DNA of 64,000 bases. It comes from CAZLMW01 sp964560875. GTDB lineage: Bacteria; Myxococcota_A; UBA9042. The notes beneath the pieces were generated by a model, which was not told where the DNA came from, did no database searches, and worked only from the letters and a program-made list of their open reading frames with translations. The number at the start of each line of letters is the position of its first letter. Within the stretch, counting starts at the first letter, position 1. The translations under genes were made by a program, and so were the position numbers. Shown piece by piece: positions 31,855-41,710 of this stretch. Location of the stretch: contig CAZLMW010000009.1 in the NCBI GenBank assembly GCA_964560875.1, positions 1 to 64,000 on the forward strand, read 5' to 3'.

Positions 31855-33981
31855 GTGCAAGGCAACCCCGGCGCCATCCTGCCTATCATCATCGGCTTGC
31901 CGCTGATCGGTGGGCTGATCAACGGCCTCTTCGGCTGGAAGATGTCGCGTCAGCAGGTGTACCTGGTCGGTACCGGCGTGATCCTCACGGCGTTCTTCTT
32001 GAGCGTAATGGTGTTCGTGCGGCTCGCGAGCGCGTCTGGCGCCGATGCGGATGCGTCTTTCACGTACCATATGTGGGACTGGATCGTTGCCGGTGACTAC
32101 AAATTCGAATTCGCGCTGATGGCCGACCATTTGTCGGCTGTGTTGCTGCTCGTGGTCACCGGCATCGGGACGCTGATCCACCTGTACTCGACCAGCTACA
32201 TGGACCATGACCCGGGTTACGCGCGCTATTTCGCGTACCTGAACCTGTTCGTGTTCTCGATGCTGACCCTCGTGCTCGGCAAGAACCTCGCGATGATGTT
32301 CATCGGTTGGGAAGGTGTCGGGGCGTGTTCGTACCTGCTCATCGGGTTCTGGTTTACCGACATGCAGAAGGCCGAAGCTGGCCAGAAGGCGTTTGTCGTC
32401 AACCGCATCGGTGATTTCGGCTTTGTGATCGGTTTGTTCCTGCTCATGGCGTTCATCGGCACTGTCGACTATGCCGAGCTCAAGACGGCGCTGTCCGACG
32501 GCCAGGCGCTGCTCGATAACCCGGCAACGGTCACCGCAATTTGTCTGCTGCTCTTCGTCGGCGCGTGCGGCAAGTCGGCCCAGATTCCCCTGTACGTCTG
32601 GCTGCCCGACGCGATGGCCGGCCCGACCCCGGTTTCGGCGCTGATTCACGCCGCCACGATGGTCACCGCCGGCGTCTACATGGTCGCCCGCCTGTCCTTC
32701 CTCTTCGCGCTGTCCCCGACCGCCAGCACTGTCGTCATGATTGTCGGCGCAATCACCGCTTTCGGCGCGGCCACAATCGGCTTGGTGCAACGCGACATCA
32801 AGGGCGTACTCGCGTATTCGACTGTAAGTCAGCTCGGCTACATGTTTATCGGCGTAGGCGCCGGCGCCTATGCAGCGGGTATCTTCCACCTCTTCACGCA
32901 CGCGTTCTTCAAGGCGTGCCTGTTCCTTGGTGCCGGCGCGGTCATTCACGCGCTGCATCACGAGCAGGACATCTTCAACATGGGCGGCCTCAAGAAGAAG
33001 CTGCCGATCGTTCGGTGGACGTTCCTCATCAGTTGTACGGCGATCGCCGGGGTTCCGCTCACGAGTGGCTTCTTCAGCAAGGACGCGATCCTTGCCGAGA
33101 CGTTGATGGGAGAGGCCAAAGCCGAGGAGCTCGCCAACTACTACGAGCGCGGTTTCCGTCGCCAGGCGCGAATTCAGCTGACGAACGAAGCTCGCGCGAA
33201 GAAGAAGCTGCCGGGTGCCGCAATCACCCCCGAGACCCTGACTGCACGTGCTGACCAGCTCCGCGCTGGATTCATCGCGAGCGTCAAGAGCCTCCGTGTT
33301 TGGCACAAGGTCGCCTTTGCGTTGGGACTGCTCGGTGCGTTCCTTACCGCGTTCTATATGTTCCGGTTGTATTTCATCACGTTCCACGGCGAATACCGCG
33401 GCGATCCACATGTCTTGGAACATGCGCACGACGCCGATTGGAAGATGGCCACCGCGCTTATCGTCTTGGCCTTCTTCGCGGCCGTGGCGGGGCTGACCGG
33501 TCTGCCGTACGGGCATAATGCGCATAACCTCTTCTTCCACTGGCTGGAGCCGTCATTGGCGCGCGGCGAACACTTCGTCGACATCCACATGACCGGTGCC
33601 CTCGAATGGGGACTGCAGGGCCTGTCAGCCGCCGTCGGTGGCGCAGGCATCTTCCTCGCCTGGAAGCTGTACAAGGACGGCCCCAGCGAGCAGTCGGACG
33701 CGCTGAAGGCCCGCTTCGAGGGCATTCACAACGCGCTCACCAACAAGTACTGGGTCGACGAGCTCTATCACGCAGTCATCGTGACGCCGTTGCGCGGCAT
33801 CTCGCAGGTGCTCTTCGCCCTCGTCGACCGCCTGACCATCGATATGACCATGGTTCGCGGCCCCGGCTACTTGCTGTTGGGGCTTGGTGAGATCGGTCGT
33901 CGGGTTCAGACCGGTGAAGTGCAGACCTATCTCGTCGCCTTGGTTGTCGGCCTCGCCGGCCTCGCCTGGTACCTCGTCTAG
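31855..33981 (+). CDS. nuoL: NADH-quinone oxidoreductase subunit L
   Basis: 708 aa from GTG 31855. A Mrp-type antiporter-like distal pump subunit: FIGWEGVGACSYLLIGFW with the pump Glu, VWLPDAMAGPTPVSALIHAA, and the C-terminal lateral helix. An insertion of about 60 polar residues (around 420-480, including KAEELANYYERGFRRQARI) sits between transmembrane segments and makes it longer than the E. coli protein. Confidence 0.96.
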   Translation: MQGNPGAILPIIIGLPLIGGLINGLFGWKMSRQQVYLVGTGVILTAFFLSVMVFVRLASASGADADASFTYHMWDWIVAGDYKFEFALMADHLSAVLLLVVTGIGTLIHLYSTSYMDHDPGYARYFAYLNLFVFSMLTLVLGKNLAMMFIGWEGVGACSYLLIGFWFTDMQKAEAGQKAFVVNRIGDFGFVIGLFLLMAFIGTVDYAELKTALSDGQALLDNPATVTAICLLLFVGACGKSAQIPLYVWLPDAMAGPTPVSALIHAATMVTAGVYMVARLSFLFALSPTASTVVMIVGAITAFGAATIGLVQRDIKGVLAYSTVSQLGYMFIGVGAGAYAAGIFHLFTHAFFKACLFLGAGAVIHALHHEQDIFNMGGLKKKLPIVRWTFLISCTAIAGVPLTSGFFSKDAILAETLMGEAKAEELANYYERGFRRQARIQLTNEARAKKKLPGAAITPETLTARADQLRAGFIASVKSLRVWHKVAFALGLLGAFLTAFYMFRLYFITFHGEYRGDPHVLEHAHDADWKMATALIVLAFFAAVAGLTGLPYGHNAHNLFFHWLEPSLARGEHFVDIHMTGALEWGLQGLSAAVGGAGIFLAWKLYKDGPSEQSDALKARFEGIHNALTNKYWVDELYHAVIVTPLRGISQVLFALVDRLTIDMTMVRGPGYLLLGLGEIGRRVQTGEVQTYLVALVVGLAGLAWYLV

Positions 33982-34008
33982 CTCAACGGACCAAAGGACG
34001 CATCGCCC

Positions 34009-35727
34009 GTGGACACCAACGCCTACCTGCAGATTCAGTCGATCGCGGATTTCCCGCTGCTGACCGGTATTTGCCTGCTTCCGGCGCTGTTCGCGGTGCT
34101 GGTTGCGTTTCTGCCTGGGGACCAACCGCGCACCGCCCGCGCGATGGGCTTTGTCGGCTCGGTCATCACATTCGTCGTTTCGTGTGGCGTTTTCGGTTGG
34201 TGGGACAGCGGGCTGGCTGGCTACCAGTTGGTGGACGACTACAGCTGGATCGACTCGCTCGGCGCCCGTTGGACGCTTGGTATCGACGGTCTCGCGTTGC
34301 CCTTGGTGCTGCTGACGACGTTCCTGACGCCCCTGACGTTCATAGGTTCGTGGTCCGCTATCGAAAAGCGCGTCAAGGAATTCACCATCGCGCTCCTCGT
34401 GCTCGAGACAGGAATGCTCGGCTCACTGATGGCGGTCGACATGCTGGTCTTCTACGTCTTCTGGGAGGTGATGCTCGTACCGATGTACCTGATCATCGGT
34501 ATCTGGGGCGGCAAGGATCGCATCTACGCGACCATCAAGTTCTTCATCTACACGATGGCCGGTTCGCTGTTCATGCTGATCGCCATTGTCTACCTGTACC
34601 TCAAGGCCGGTGGCTCGTTCGCCCTGCCGCAATTGGTCGACTTGAGCCTCACAAACGACGAGCAGTTCTGGCTGTTCACGGCGTTTGCGGTGGCGTTCCT
34701 CATCAAGGTTCCGGTGTTCCCGTTTCACACATGGCTGCCGGACGCCCACACCGAGGCGCCAACGCCGGGGTCGGTCATCCTGGCTGGCGTGCTGCTGAAG
34801 TTGGGCACCTACGGCCTTCTTCGCTTCGCCATCCCGCTGTTCCCATCGGCCATGGGCAGCTACTCCGGCCTCTTCCTGGTGCTGGCCGTCGTTGGCATCG
34901 TGTTCGGCGCGCTGATGGCGTACGTGCAGAAGGACGTCAAACGCCTCGTCGCCTACTCATCCGTGAGTCACCTTGGGTTTGTGATGTTGGGCATCGCGAT
35001 CTTCAACGAAGAAGCCATCGCGGGCGCCGTGTTGCAGATGGTCAATCACGGAATCTCGACCGGTGCGTTGTTCATGCTTGTCGGGTTCCTCTATGAGCGC
35101 CGCCACACACGCGAAATCTCGGAGTTCGGAGGAATCGCCAAGCGCATGCCCGTGTTCGCTGCGGCGTTTATCCTCGTGACCATGTCGTCGATCGCGTTGC
35201 CCCTGACCAACGGCTTCGTCGGCGAATTCCTGATCTTCGCCGGAACGTTCAAGGAAGCCGCTCAGAGCCGGATCGGCGGCGGCGCCTTCTCCTTGTTCAG
35301 CCCGTCGTCGTGGATCGCGTATTTCGGCTGGTGGCGGAACCTGACGATGACGTTTGGCGTCATCGCGGTGAGCGGCATCATCCTCGGCGCCATCTACATG
35401 CTATCGGTGGTTCGCCGCGTGTTCTTCGGCGAGATCACCAACGCCAAGAACGAGACGCTTACCGATTTGACGGTCCGCGAGAAGCTCCTCATGGGCGCCA
35501 TGTCCGTGATGATCATCTGGATCGGCGTGGTTCCGGGACCGTTCCTGGGGCTGAGCAAAGCCACGCTGCAGGAGATGGTCCGCGCAAACCGCCCCGCCAT
35601 CCTGCAGGTGCGCGCGCCGGCCGATTATCGCCGTGAGCAGGCGCAGAAGCTGGCCAAGCTTGCGCCGGCACAGAAGGTCCTGGCCGCAAACGTCAACAAC
35701 AAAGCGGGGGCGCGGACGCAGCCCTAG
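34009..35727 (+). CDS. nuoM: NADH-quinone oxidoreductase subunit M
   Basis: 572 aa from GTG 34009. An antiporter-like subunit: FYVFWEVMLVPMYLIIGIWG, FPFHTWLPDAHTEAPTPGSV and YSSVSHLGFVMLG. The hydrophilic C-terminal ~60 residues after the last membrane helix are longer than usual and Ala/Lys-rich. It lies 27 bp after nuoL. Confidence 0.96.
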   Translation: MDTNAYLQIQSIADFPLLTGICLLPALFAVLVAFLPGDQPRTARAMGFVGSVITFVVSCGVFGWWDSGLAGYQLVDDYSWIDSLGARWTLGIDGLALPLVLLTTFLTPLTFIGSWSAIEKRVKEFTIALLVLETGMLGSLMAVDMLVFYVFWEVMLVPMYLIIGIWGGKDRIYATIKFFIYTMAGSLFMLIAIVYLYLKAGGSFALPQLVDLSLTNDEQFWLFTAFAVAFLIKVPVFPFHTWLPDAHTEAPTPGSVILAGVLLKLGTYGLLRFAIPLFPSAMGSYSGLFLVLAVVGIVFGALMAYVQKDVKRLVAYSSVSHLGFVMLGIAIFNEEAIAGAVLQMVNHGISTGALFMLVGFLYERRHTREISEFGGIAKRMPVFAAAFILVTMSSIALPLTNGFVGEFLIFAGTFKEAAQSRIGGGAFSLFSPSSWIAYFGWWRNLTMTFGVIAVSGIILGAIYMLSVVRRVFFGEITNAKNETLTDLTVREKLLMGAMSVMIIWIGVVPGPFLGLSKATLQEMVRANRPAILQVRAPADYRREQAQKLAKLAPAQKVLAANVNNKAGARTQP

Positions 35728-35756
35728 GGCCGCATCTACCGCGACGGTGCACGAAG

Positions 35757-37418
35757 ATGCTTCATGACCTCGCCATGACCGGGCCGATGCTGCTCATCCT
35801 CCTGGGTGCGCTGTTTACGCTGCTGGTGGACCCGTTCCTGTCGAACAGCCCCAACGCCTCAGACAACCGGTTTTGGGGGCACCTCGGCGCAGCCGTGAGC
35901 TTCCTGGCGTTGCTCGCAGGGGCTGGGCTCTGGGTAACGGGCCCGCACGAGATGCAAACCGTGGGGTTCGCATACCACTTGTCGGCCACGCCCTACACGC
36001 TGTTCTTCACGATGCTCATCGCCGTTTGCGCGATGCTGACCCACCTGTCGAGCCCTCGCTACGTTGAAGAGCAGGGCATGAGTCACGGCGAGTACTACGC
36101 GCTGCTACACTTCGCGGTGTTCGGCATGATGACGCTGGTCTCGGCCGAGAGCATGCTGACGCTGTTCATCGGACTTGAGACGATGTCGCTGGCCGTCTAC
36201 GTTCTCGCGGCGTTCAAGCGCACGTCGCAGGCGTCGGTCGAAGCGGGCATGAAGTACTTCATCATGGGCGCGGTTGCCTCGGCATTTCTGCTGTACGGCA
36301 TCGCATTCATATTTGGTCTGTGCGGTGGCACCAGCTTCGTCGAGATCGAGCGTGGCCTCGCGTCTGGGGTCGGCGAGCAGCGTCTGTACCTGTCGCTGGC
36401 AGTCGTCTTCGTGCTCGGCGCGTTCCTGTTCAAAGTCGCCGCGGTGCCGTTCCACATGTGGACGCCCGACGCGTACGAAGGGGCCCCCACACCTGTCGCG
36501 GGTTTCATGGCGTCCGGCGTGAAAGTCGCCGCTTTCGGAGCCTTTCTGAAGGTTCTGTTTGCCGCGCTGTCCGGCCCAGCGATGGACAGCCTCGCGATTC
36601 CGATTCCGGAAGTGCTCGCGGTCGTCGCCGTGGTGACCATGACCGTCGGCAACTTGCTCGCGTTGCCGCAACGAAACGTCAAGCGCGTCCTCGCATACTC
36701 GGCGGTCGCACACGCCGGTTATCTCCTGCTCGGTTGCGTTGCATACGTGAATGACCCGCAACTTGGGGCGAACTACACGCTCCCGGGCGGCAATGTGCCT
36801 TTCTACTTGATCGGCTACGCGTTCGCTTCCCTGGCTGCATTCGGCGCCCTCGCGACCGTCGGGGCGAAGGGCGAAGAGCTGACGCGCGAGGCGCAGCTCG
36901 CCGGACTCGGACGACGCTACCCACTCGCCGGAGCGGTGCTGGCGCTGGCGATGATTTCGCTGGCCGGCGTGCCTCCGACCCTCGGCTTCTTCGGCAAGCT
37001 GCAAATGATTCGGGAGATCCTGTCGGTCGAGGACGCGAAGTACCTGCCGTACGTGATCGTGATGATCCTGAACTCGATCGTCAGCGCGTACTACTACCTG
37101 CGCGTGACCGTGTACGTGTACATGAGCCCGGAAGGTGCCCTGGAACGCGAGTACGTGCGCGAGACGAGCCTGACGTGGTCGATGGGGATCTCGGCGCTGG
37201 CGCTGCTGGTGATTGGGATGCTGCCCGGCAAGTTCATCGAGATGAGCGATGTTGCGGCACACACAGTCCGCACCCGGCACGCAACGACGCACCTCGCCGA
37301 GCACATGGGTAAGCCGATCGGGCCGGACGGCGGTGTACCTGCCGCGCCTACCGATCCCACGGCGCGGCCCGGCAAGGTGAAGCCCGGCGGCGCTGCCGGA
37401 CAGCGCGCGCCTCGATAG
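35757..37418 (+). CDS. nuoN: NADH-quinone oxidoreductase subunit N
   Basis: 553 aa. The third antiporter-like subunit: LFIGLETMSLAVYVLAAFKR, FHMWTPDAYEGAPTPVAGFM and YSAVAHAGYLLLG. The C-terminal ~50 residues are Pro/Gly-rich and low-complexity (KPGGAAGQRAPR). It is the last gene of the local nuo operon. No convincing Rho-independent terminator follows; a T6 run occurs at about 37505. Confidence 0.95.
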   Translation: MLHDLAMTGPMLLILLGALFTLLVDPFLSNSPNASDNRFWGHLGAAVSFLALLAGAGLWVTGPHEMQTVGFAYHLSATPYTLFFTMLIAVCAMLTHLSSPRYVEEQGMSHGEYYALLHFAVFGMMTLVSAESMLTLFIGLETMSLAVYVLAAFKRTSQASVEAGMKYFIMGAVASAFLLYGIAFIFGLCGGTSFVEIERGLASGVGEQRLYLSLAVVFVLGAFLFKVAAVPFHMWTPDAYEGAPTPVAGFMASGVKVAAFGAFLKVLFAALSGPAMDSLAIPIPEVLAVVAVVTMTVGNLLALPQRNVKRVLAYSAVAHAGYLLLGCVAYVNDPQLGANYTLPGGNVPFYLIGYAFASLAAFGALATVGAKGEELTREAQLAGLGRRYPLAGAVLALAMISLAGVPPTLGFFGKLQMIREILSVEDAKYLPYVIVMILNSIVSAYYYLRVTVYVYMSPEGALEREYVRETSLTWSMGISALALLVIGMLPGKFIEMSDVAAHTVRTRHATTHLAEHMGKPIGPDGGVPAAPTDPTARPGKVKPGGAAGQRAPR

Positions 37419-38050
37419 CGGACACCCTGGTTTCGTGCGCGGCCGGACACTGGCCTTGCTGACTCTGCGCTTGTACGCGCACCGCGCCGGACGCACCTCG
37501 CGCTATTTTTTGGGGACCTCCGCCCCCGATCCGGCGGCCGCCAAGCGCATTTCTCCGCGCCGACGCATAGCTCGCCGTAGGCGTCCTGCCCGGACACGTG
37601 ACCTCCCCACACCACCGGTGGAGCAGGCACAGCGACCCACTCCGCGGACCAGGCCCGGCTGCTTGAGTGCAGCCAAGGCCGCCGCCCTGCCAACCCGTGG
37701 TGCGTTCCCGCCGCGCGTCGCGAACGCGAGCATCGGTTGCTTCCGATACCTGTAGCCAATAGATGCAACGAGCGTGCCAACACTGAACTGAATGATTTCA
37801 GCAGCTTCCGCATGACCCCACCAGTCCCACTCAAGTCTCGAGACCGGTCCCGAGACTCCAAACCGGCACACTGCGTCGCTGCTACCGCCGACGAAGTCTC
37901 ACTTCGGCCAGATTTCAGTCGCGGTCGCACGAACGGGCGCAGACAATCGCCAGGTTCCTGATCGCCGACGCACGTCTACACGTACGCGAGGTCCCGAACG
38001 TCGCCGACGAGCGGTGCTTCTTGCCGGTGGTTGTGCGGCGCGGCGTTCGA
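37419..38050. other. 632-bp stretch without a convincing gene
   Basis: The reading frames here (for example 37435-37755 plus, 37503-37871 minus) have no recognisable protein features and no good SD. Visible items are a T6 run near 37505, a near-palindrome at 37835-37856 and scattered short inverted repeats. It separates the nuo operon from the convergent lipoprotein gene and may hold decayed sequence or an unrecognised RNA. Confidence 0.5.
37835..37856. repeat. 22-bp near-perfect palindrome
   Basis: The outer arms GTCTCG (37835-37840) and CGAGAC (37851-37856) flank the perfect 8-bp palindrome GACCGGTC (37842-37849), with one mismatched pair in between. It is shaped like a dimeric regulator site, but no promoter is apparent beside it. 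Confidence 0.35.
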
Positions 38051-40723
38051 CTACTTGAACTCGATCTTGTCGACCAGGATTGCGCTGTCGTAGATCGAAT
38101 CGCCTACGTCCGTGGTGAACAGGCGCAACGTTACGTTGCCCTTGCCAGCGAATTGCTTCACGTCGGCCTCGGCGAGGACCCACGGCGTCATGAACACGCC
38201 GTTCTTGTCGAATCCAACGTCAGCGGGCGTCAAACCCTTGAATTGGCCACCGCAATTACCGGGCTTGCCATAGCAGCCCTTCGCGCAGAGATCGTCGACT
38301 TTTACGTGCACCACGGTCTTCTTGGTCGATTTGGCCTCGAGCCGCGCGGTGAACATGTCCTGGAATTTGCTGCCGCAGTACTCCTTGAATTCTTCGCTGT
38401 AGTACTTCCACCAAAACGACATCTTCGATTTGCCGGGCTGGATGCAGAACTTCTGTTTCAGTTCACCGGTCTGCGTCGTGTAACCCAAGCCCGTGGACAC
38501 GATGCTCATGAACTTGCCGCCGACGGGCACTGTCCCGCCCAACTTCGGGATCACGCGGCCGTCACCGCCCTTGAGCCAGCCGTTGGTGTTTCCGGTCTCG
38601 AAGCTCTGGTTGATGATGTCGGAGTAAGCGGCGTCGAGGTTTTGAGCGCCCACAAGGCTGAAGAACGTTCCCGGATGAGCCGCATCCTCGATCTTGACGT
38701 GAGCGACACCCGACAGCTGTTTCTGTCCGATGATGTTGCTGAAGAACGTCGTGCCCCACTTGGACGCGAAGGTGTGGCTCACATAGCCGTTGTATCCGAC
38801 GACCGCGTACGCACCTGCGGCGAACAACTCGCTGGCCAACGAGCCGGAGAACAACGATCGGCACGCACCCACGTACACGAGGCTACGCGGGAATCGGCGG
38901 GTGGCGTGCCGGCGGACGAACGAAGCGGTGATGCCGTAGACGCCGTCTGCTCCAAGCACGACCCGACCGTTGCGAACATCCGCCGTCAGGTGATCAACGC
39001 AGACGCCGCTGCCGCCCGCCTTGTTGATGAAGCAATCGAGCTCGGGGCTGCACGCTTTCTTCTCGCTGCAGGTCGCCTTGGTCTTGCTGCTCTTGTAGTA
39101 GGAGCACGAGATCTTGTGTCCGGTCCAGATGACTTCTTCGCTGCCGCGCTCGGCCCATCCGTACTTGGCCCGTACGTCCTTGGGCATGTCCGCGAAGTAG
39201 GCGTCGCCGTGTGTGGCGGTCGCGATAACCCCGTAGTTGTACAAGTGCCGGTAGTGGTTGAGTCCACCCGCAGTGCCGTTGAGCACGTTGCCGCCCTCTA
39301 CTGTGTACGCCGGGCACGCGTTCTTCTGCATCTGCCCGAACGCTGCTGTGACTTCGTTGTCGGTCAGTTCCTTGTTGAAGGGATTGAGGAGCAGCGCGCG
39401 CTTGGAATCGACTCGGTTGGCGGTGATGCCAGCATTGAACGCCGGGATGTCGTTGACGCTGTCGTACCGCGGATGCCCGCCACGGGTTCCGGACGGGTTG
39501 AGGTTCAAGACGCCAAGCGTGCCGTCGTTGAAGCGCACCCATACGCCGTTTCCGTCGTTGCTGGCAGTCCCGAAATGAGAGATGAGACCGCTGCCCTTGA
39601 GCGACCCGACCGCCGCATCGCGGCCCTTCTTTCCGCCTCCGGCAGACTTCCAAGCGCCCTTGGCTGCGGTGAGCGCTGCGACGTTCTTTGAGCACGAACC
39701 CGGTTCCACGTCGTCCACGACGTCGATGTCAGCGACATCGGTGAACGCGGTGTACTGCTTCGCGCCGATTTGGTGTTGGACGGCGGCGCGCAGCAGGATT
39801 TGGCCCGGCCCCTTCTCATTGACAGTGAAACGGGCGGTGTACAGGCCGTCACCTTTGATCTCGTCGCCTGAGCTGCTGGTCTTGCCGTCATCTCTCAGCG
39901 TGCCGAAGGTCGTAAGTTTGTTGCCGTTCTTGTCCACTCGGAAGACCTGCAACGACGACTTGTTGAAGTTGCTGAGCTTGCCGAGATTGACGATCGCGTG
40001 GATGACGGTGGCTCGCTTCGATTTGACGACGCGCGGCCGTGCTCGGAGCCGATCTGGGAAGTGAAAAACCGGGTTGTACGTCACGACGATGCGGTCGATG
40101 GCGACTTGTGACCCTTTCTTGGCGGTGACGGTGATGACGTTGTCGCCGGGCGTCAGGCTGACCTTACCGGTCTGGAAGAATGGCGAACCAAACGCTTGGC
40201 CGCCGGCGCCGTTGCTGTGTGCCCAACGAATCTCGTCGGCGTCGCCAAAAACTACGCCCGCGACATCCGTCGTTCCGCCGCTGACGACCGCGTGCCCGCG
40301 ACCGCTCGGTCCAACAATGCGGATGCGCAGTTCCTTGCTCGGGTAGCCGCCGTGTGTCGCGCCGCCGCTGCTGCCGCCAGATGTTCCACCGCTGGTGCCG
40401 CCGGATGTTCCACCACTGGTTCCGCCGGACGTTCCACCGCTGGTTCCGCCGGACGTGCCGCCGCTGGTTCCGCCGGACGTGCCGCCACTGGTTCCGCCGG
40501 ACGTTCCATCGCTCGTGCCGCCAGATGTGCCGCCCGACGTTCCTGCGCCGTCAGCTCCTGTTCCGCCACCGTCCACACCGCCGCCGTTTGGGGGCAAGGT
40601 GAACCCGCTGTTGTTCGGCTGCCGGCTGGTTCCGCAGGCCGCAAGCGCTAGGGCTGAAAGCGCGACAATGAAGCGCGCTGGGGTCGCGGCCATGGGGGCC
40701 GTGCCGCGTCGAATCGAGAGCAT
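38051..40723 (-). CDS. Lipoprotein with (TSGG)n linker and caspase-like (clan CD) domain
   Basis: 890 aa. Signal peptide with lipobox LALAAC (Cys30). Residues about 60-122 are roughly 15 tandem TSGG units, a flexible stalk. Beta-rich domains follow (about 128-340). Residues about 400-680 look like a caspase/gingipain-type fold: IATATHGDAYF supplies a His (~505) and LVYVGACRSLFSG a Cys (~621), followed by ELFAAGAYAVVGYNG, the usual arrangement of a clan CD Cys-protease dyad. The last ~200 residues resemble a carbohydrate-binding or MAM-like jelly roll (INQSFETGNTNGWL to LVDKIEF) with paired Cys. It is probably a surface-anchored protease or a pseudo-protease; substrate unknown. The start at 40723 has an SD-like ggacgg; an internal ATG at 40693 is an alternative. 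Confidence 0.85.
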   Translation of the reverse strand: MLSIRRGTAPMAATPARFIVALSALALAACGTSRQPNNSGFTLPPNGGGVDGGGTGADGAGTSGGTSGGTSDGTSGGTSGGTSGGTSGGTSGGTSGGTSGGTSGGTSGGTSGGTSGGSSGGATHGGYPSKELRIRIVGPSGRGHAVVSGGTTDVAGVVFGDADEIRWAHSNGAGGQAFGSPFFQTGKVSLTPGDNVITVTAKKGSQVAIDRIVVTYNPVFHFPDRLRARPRVVKSKRATVIHAIVNLGKLSNFNKSSLQVFRVDKNGNKLTTFGTLRDDGKTSSSGDEIKGDGLYTARFTVNEKGPGQILLRAAVQHQIGAKQYTAFTDVADIDVVDDVEPGSCSKNVAALTAAKGAWKSAGGGKKGRDAAVGSLKGSGLISHFGTASNDGNGVWVRFNDGTLGVLNLNPSGTRGGHPRYDSVNDIPAFNAGITANRVDSKRALLLNPFNKELTDNEVTAAFGQMQKNACPAYTVEGGNVLNGTAGGLNHYRHLYNYGVIATATHGDAYFADMPKDVRAKYGWAERGSEEVIWTGHKISCSYYKSSKTKATCSEKKACSPELDCFINKAGGSGVCVDHLTADVRNGRVVLGADGVYGITASFVRRHATRRFPRSLVYVGACRSLFSGSLASELFAAGAYAVVGYNGYVSHTFASKWGTTFFSNIIGQKQLSGVAHVKIEDAAHPGTFFSLVGAQNLDAAYSDIINQSFETGNTNGWLKGGDGRVIPKLGGTVPVGGKFMSIVSTGLGYTTQTGELKQKFCIQPGKSKMSFWWKYYSEEFKEYCGSKFQDMFTARLEAKSTKKTVVHVKVDDLCAKGCYGKPGNCGGQFKGLTPADVGFDKNGVFMTPWVLAEADVKQFAGKGNVTLRLFTTDVGDSIYDSAILVDKIEFK
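40362..40547 (-). repeat. 12-bp tandem repeats encoding the TSGG stalk
   Basis: About 15 in-frame copies of a 12-bp unit (coding-strand sense ACN-TCN-GGC-GGN), often nearly identical in pairs (24-bp periodicity), lie in the lipoprotein gene. Such arrays change length by replication slippage without breaking the frame. Confidence 0.85.
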
Positions 40724-40924
40724 CTGCCGTTCCGTCCTGATGAGGGCTGCCGTTTGGCTGCCGTCGGCGCTTCAAAACCGCGTGACTGCGGGGCCTTCGG
40801 GGGCGCGGAGAGTAGCTTTGCCCCCCGGCTGGGTCAAACACATTTTACCGGCTGCGACGGCGATTGCGGGAGGGTTTGTGAACCTTCAGACTGCCTACAA
40901 TCCCGCGAGCTTCTCGAGTTGCCA

Positions 40925-41701
40925 GTGCTGCCACCTTGCCTCCAATCCAACACCGCCCTCGTCCCCGGGACCGAACCGATGGCGGTCGCGGCCGGAAACG
41001 AGGGCGTGCTCATCCTTCATGGGTTCACGGGATCGCCTTGGGAGGTCCGTCCGGTCGCTGAGCGGCTGGCGTCGACCGGGCGATCGATCGCCATGCCGGT
41101 GCTTGCGGGCCACGGCACGAATGTCGCCGACCTCGACCAGACGACGTGGCACGACTGGCTCGCGTCCGCGATTGCGGCCCGGGCTTGGTTGGACCGTCGC
41201 TGCGACACGATCCACGTTGTCGGATTGTCGATGGGAGGTCTTCTCGCCGTCCTCGTAGCGAACGATTTTGGTGCGGCTCGCTTGGGTTCCCTCACCTTGC
41301 TCGCGCCAGCGTTCACTCTCGGCACTGTCCCGACGGCGGCGATCAAGACGTTTCACACGATTGGATGGCCCAAGGTGCTCGGCAAGGATGCGCCGGTTCT
41401 GGCGCGGAACGAACGTCCACCCGCCTATTGGCAGGTGCCGGTTGCCGCAACCAACTCCCTACTCGACCTCATCTCGATGGTCCGCGGATCGCGCCTGGCG
41501 GTCTCGGCACCTACGCTCGTTGTGCAGGGAACTGCCGATGCAACGATTCCGCATCGAGCTGCGCGGCGGATCGCAAAACGGCTGGTCCCGCATGCTCGAT
41601 TTGAGCAAATCCCACGAGCAGGGCACCTGTTGCCTCGCGTCAAGCAGGCGCCGGCGGTGCTCGAAACAATCGCGCTATTTGTGAGGAGTCCGCGCTCGTA
41701 G
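40925..41701 (+). CDS. Alpha/beta hydrolase (carboxylesterase / monoacylglycerol lipase-like)
   Basis: About 258 aa. GVLILHGFTGSPWEVRPVAE carries the oxyanion HGF motif, VVGLSMGG is the nucleophile elbow with Ser, and VVQGTADATIPHRAA (Asp) and IPRAGHLLPR (His) complete the triad of Est30/EstD-type esterases. The frame is open back to 40754, but homology-like sequence begins around 40920. GTG 40925 is chosen, TTG 40919 and ATG 40979 are alternatives. It is transcribed divergently from the caspase-like lipoprotein. Confidence 0.88.
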   Translation: MLPPCLQSNTALVPGTEPMAVAAGNEGVLILHGFTGSPWEVRPVAERLASTGRSIAMPVLAGHGTNVADLDQTTWHDWLASAIAARAWLDRRCDTIHVVGLSMGGLLAVLVANDFGAARLGSLTLLAPAFTLGTVPTAAIKTFHTIGWPKVLGKDAPVLARNERPPAYWQVPVAATNSLLDLISMVRGSRLAVSAPTLVVQGTADATIPHRAARRIAKRLVPHARFEQIPRAGHLLPRVKQAPAVLETIALFVRSPRS

Positions 41702-41710
41702 GCGCCCGTG

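Noticed and set aside
40350..40560. CRISPR-like or VNTR array
   Set aside because: The 12/24-bp repeats are contiguous without spacers and keep the reading frame of the TSGG stalk, so they are coding tandem repeats.
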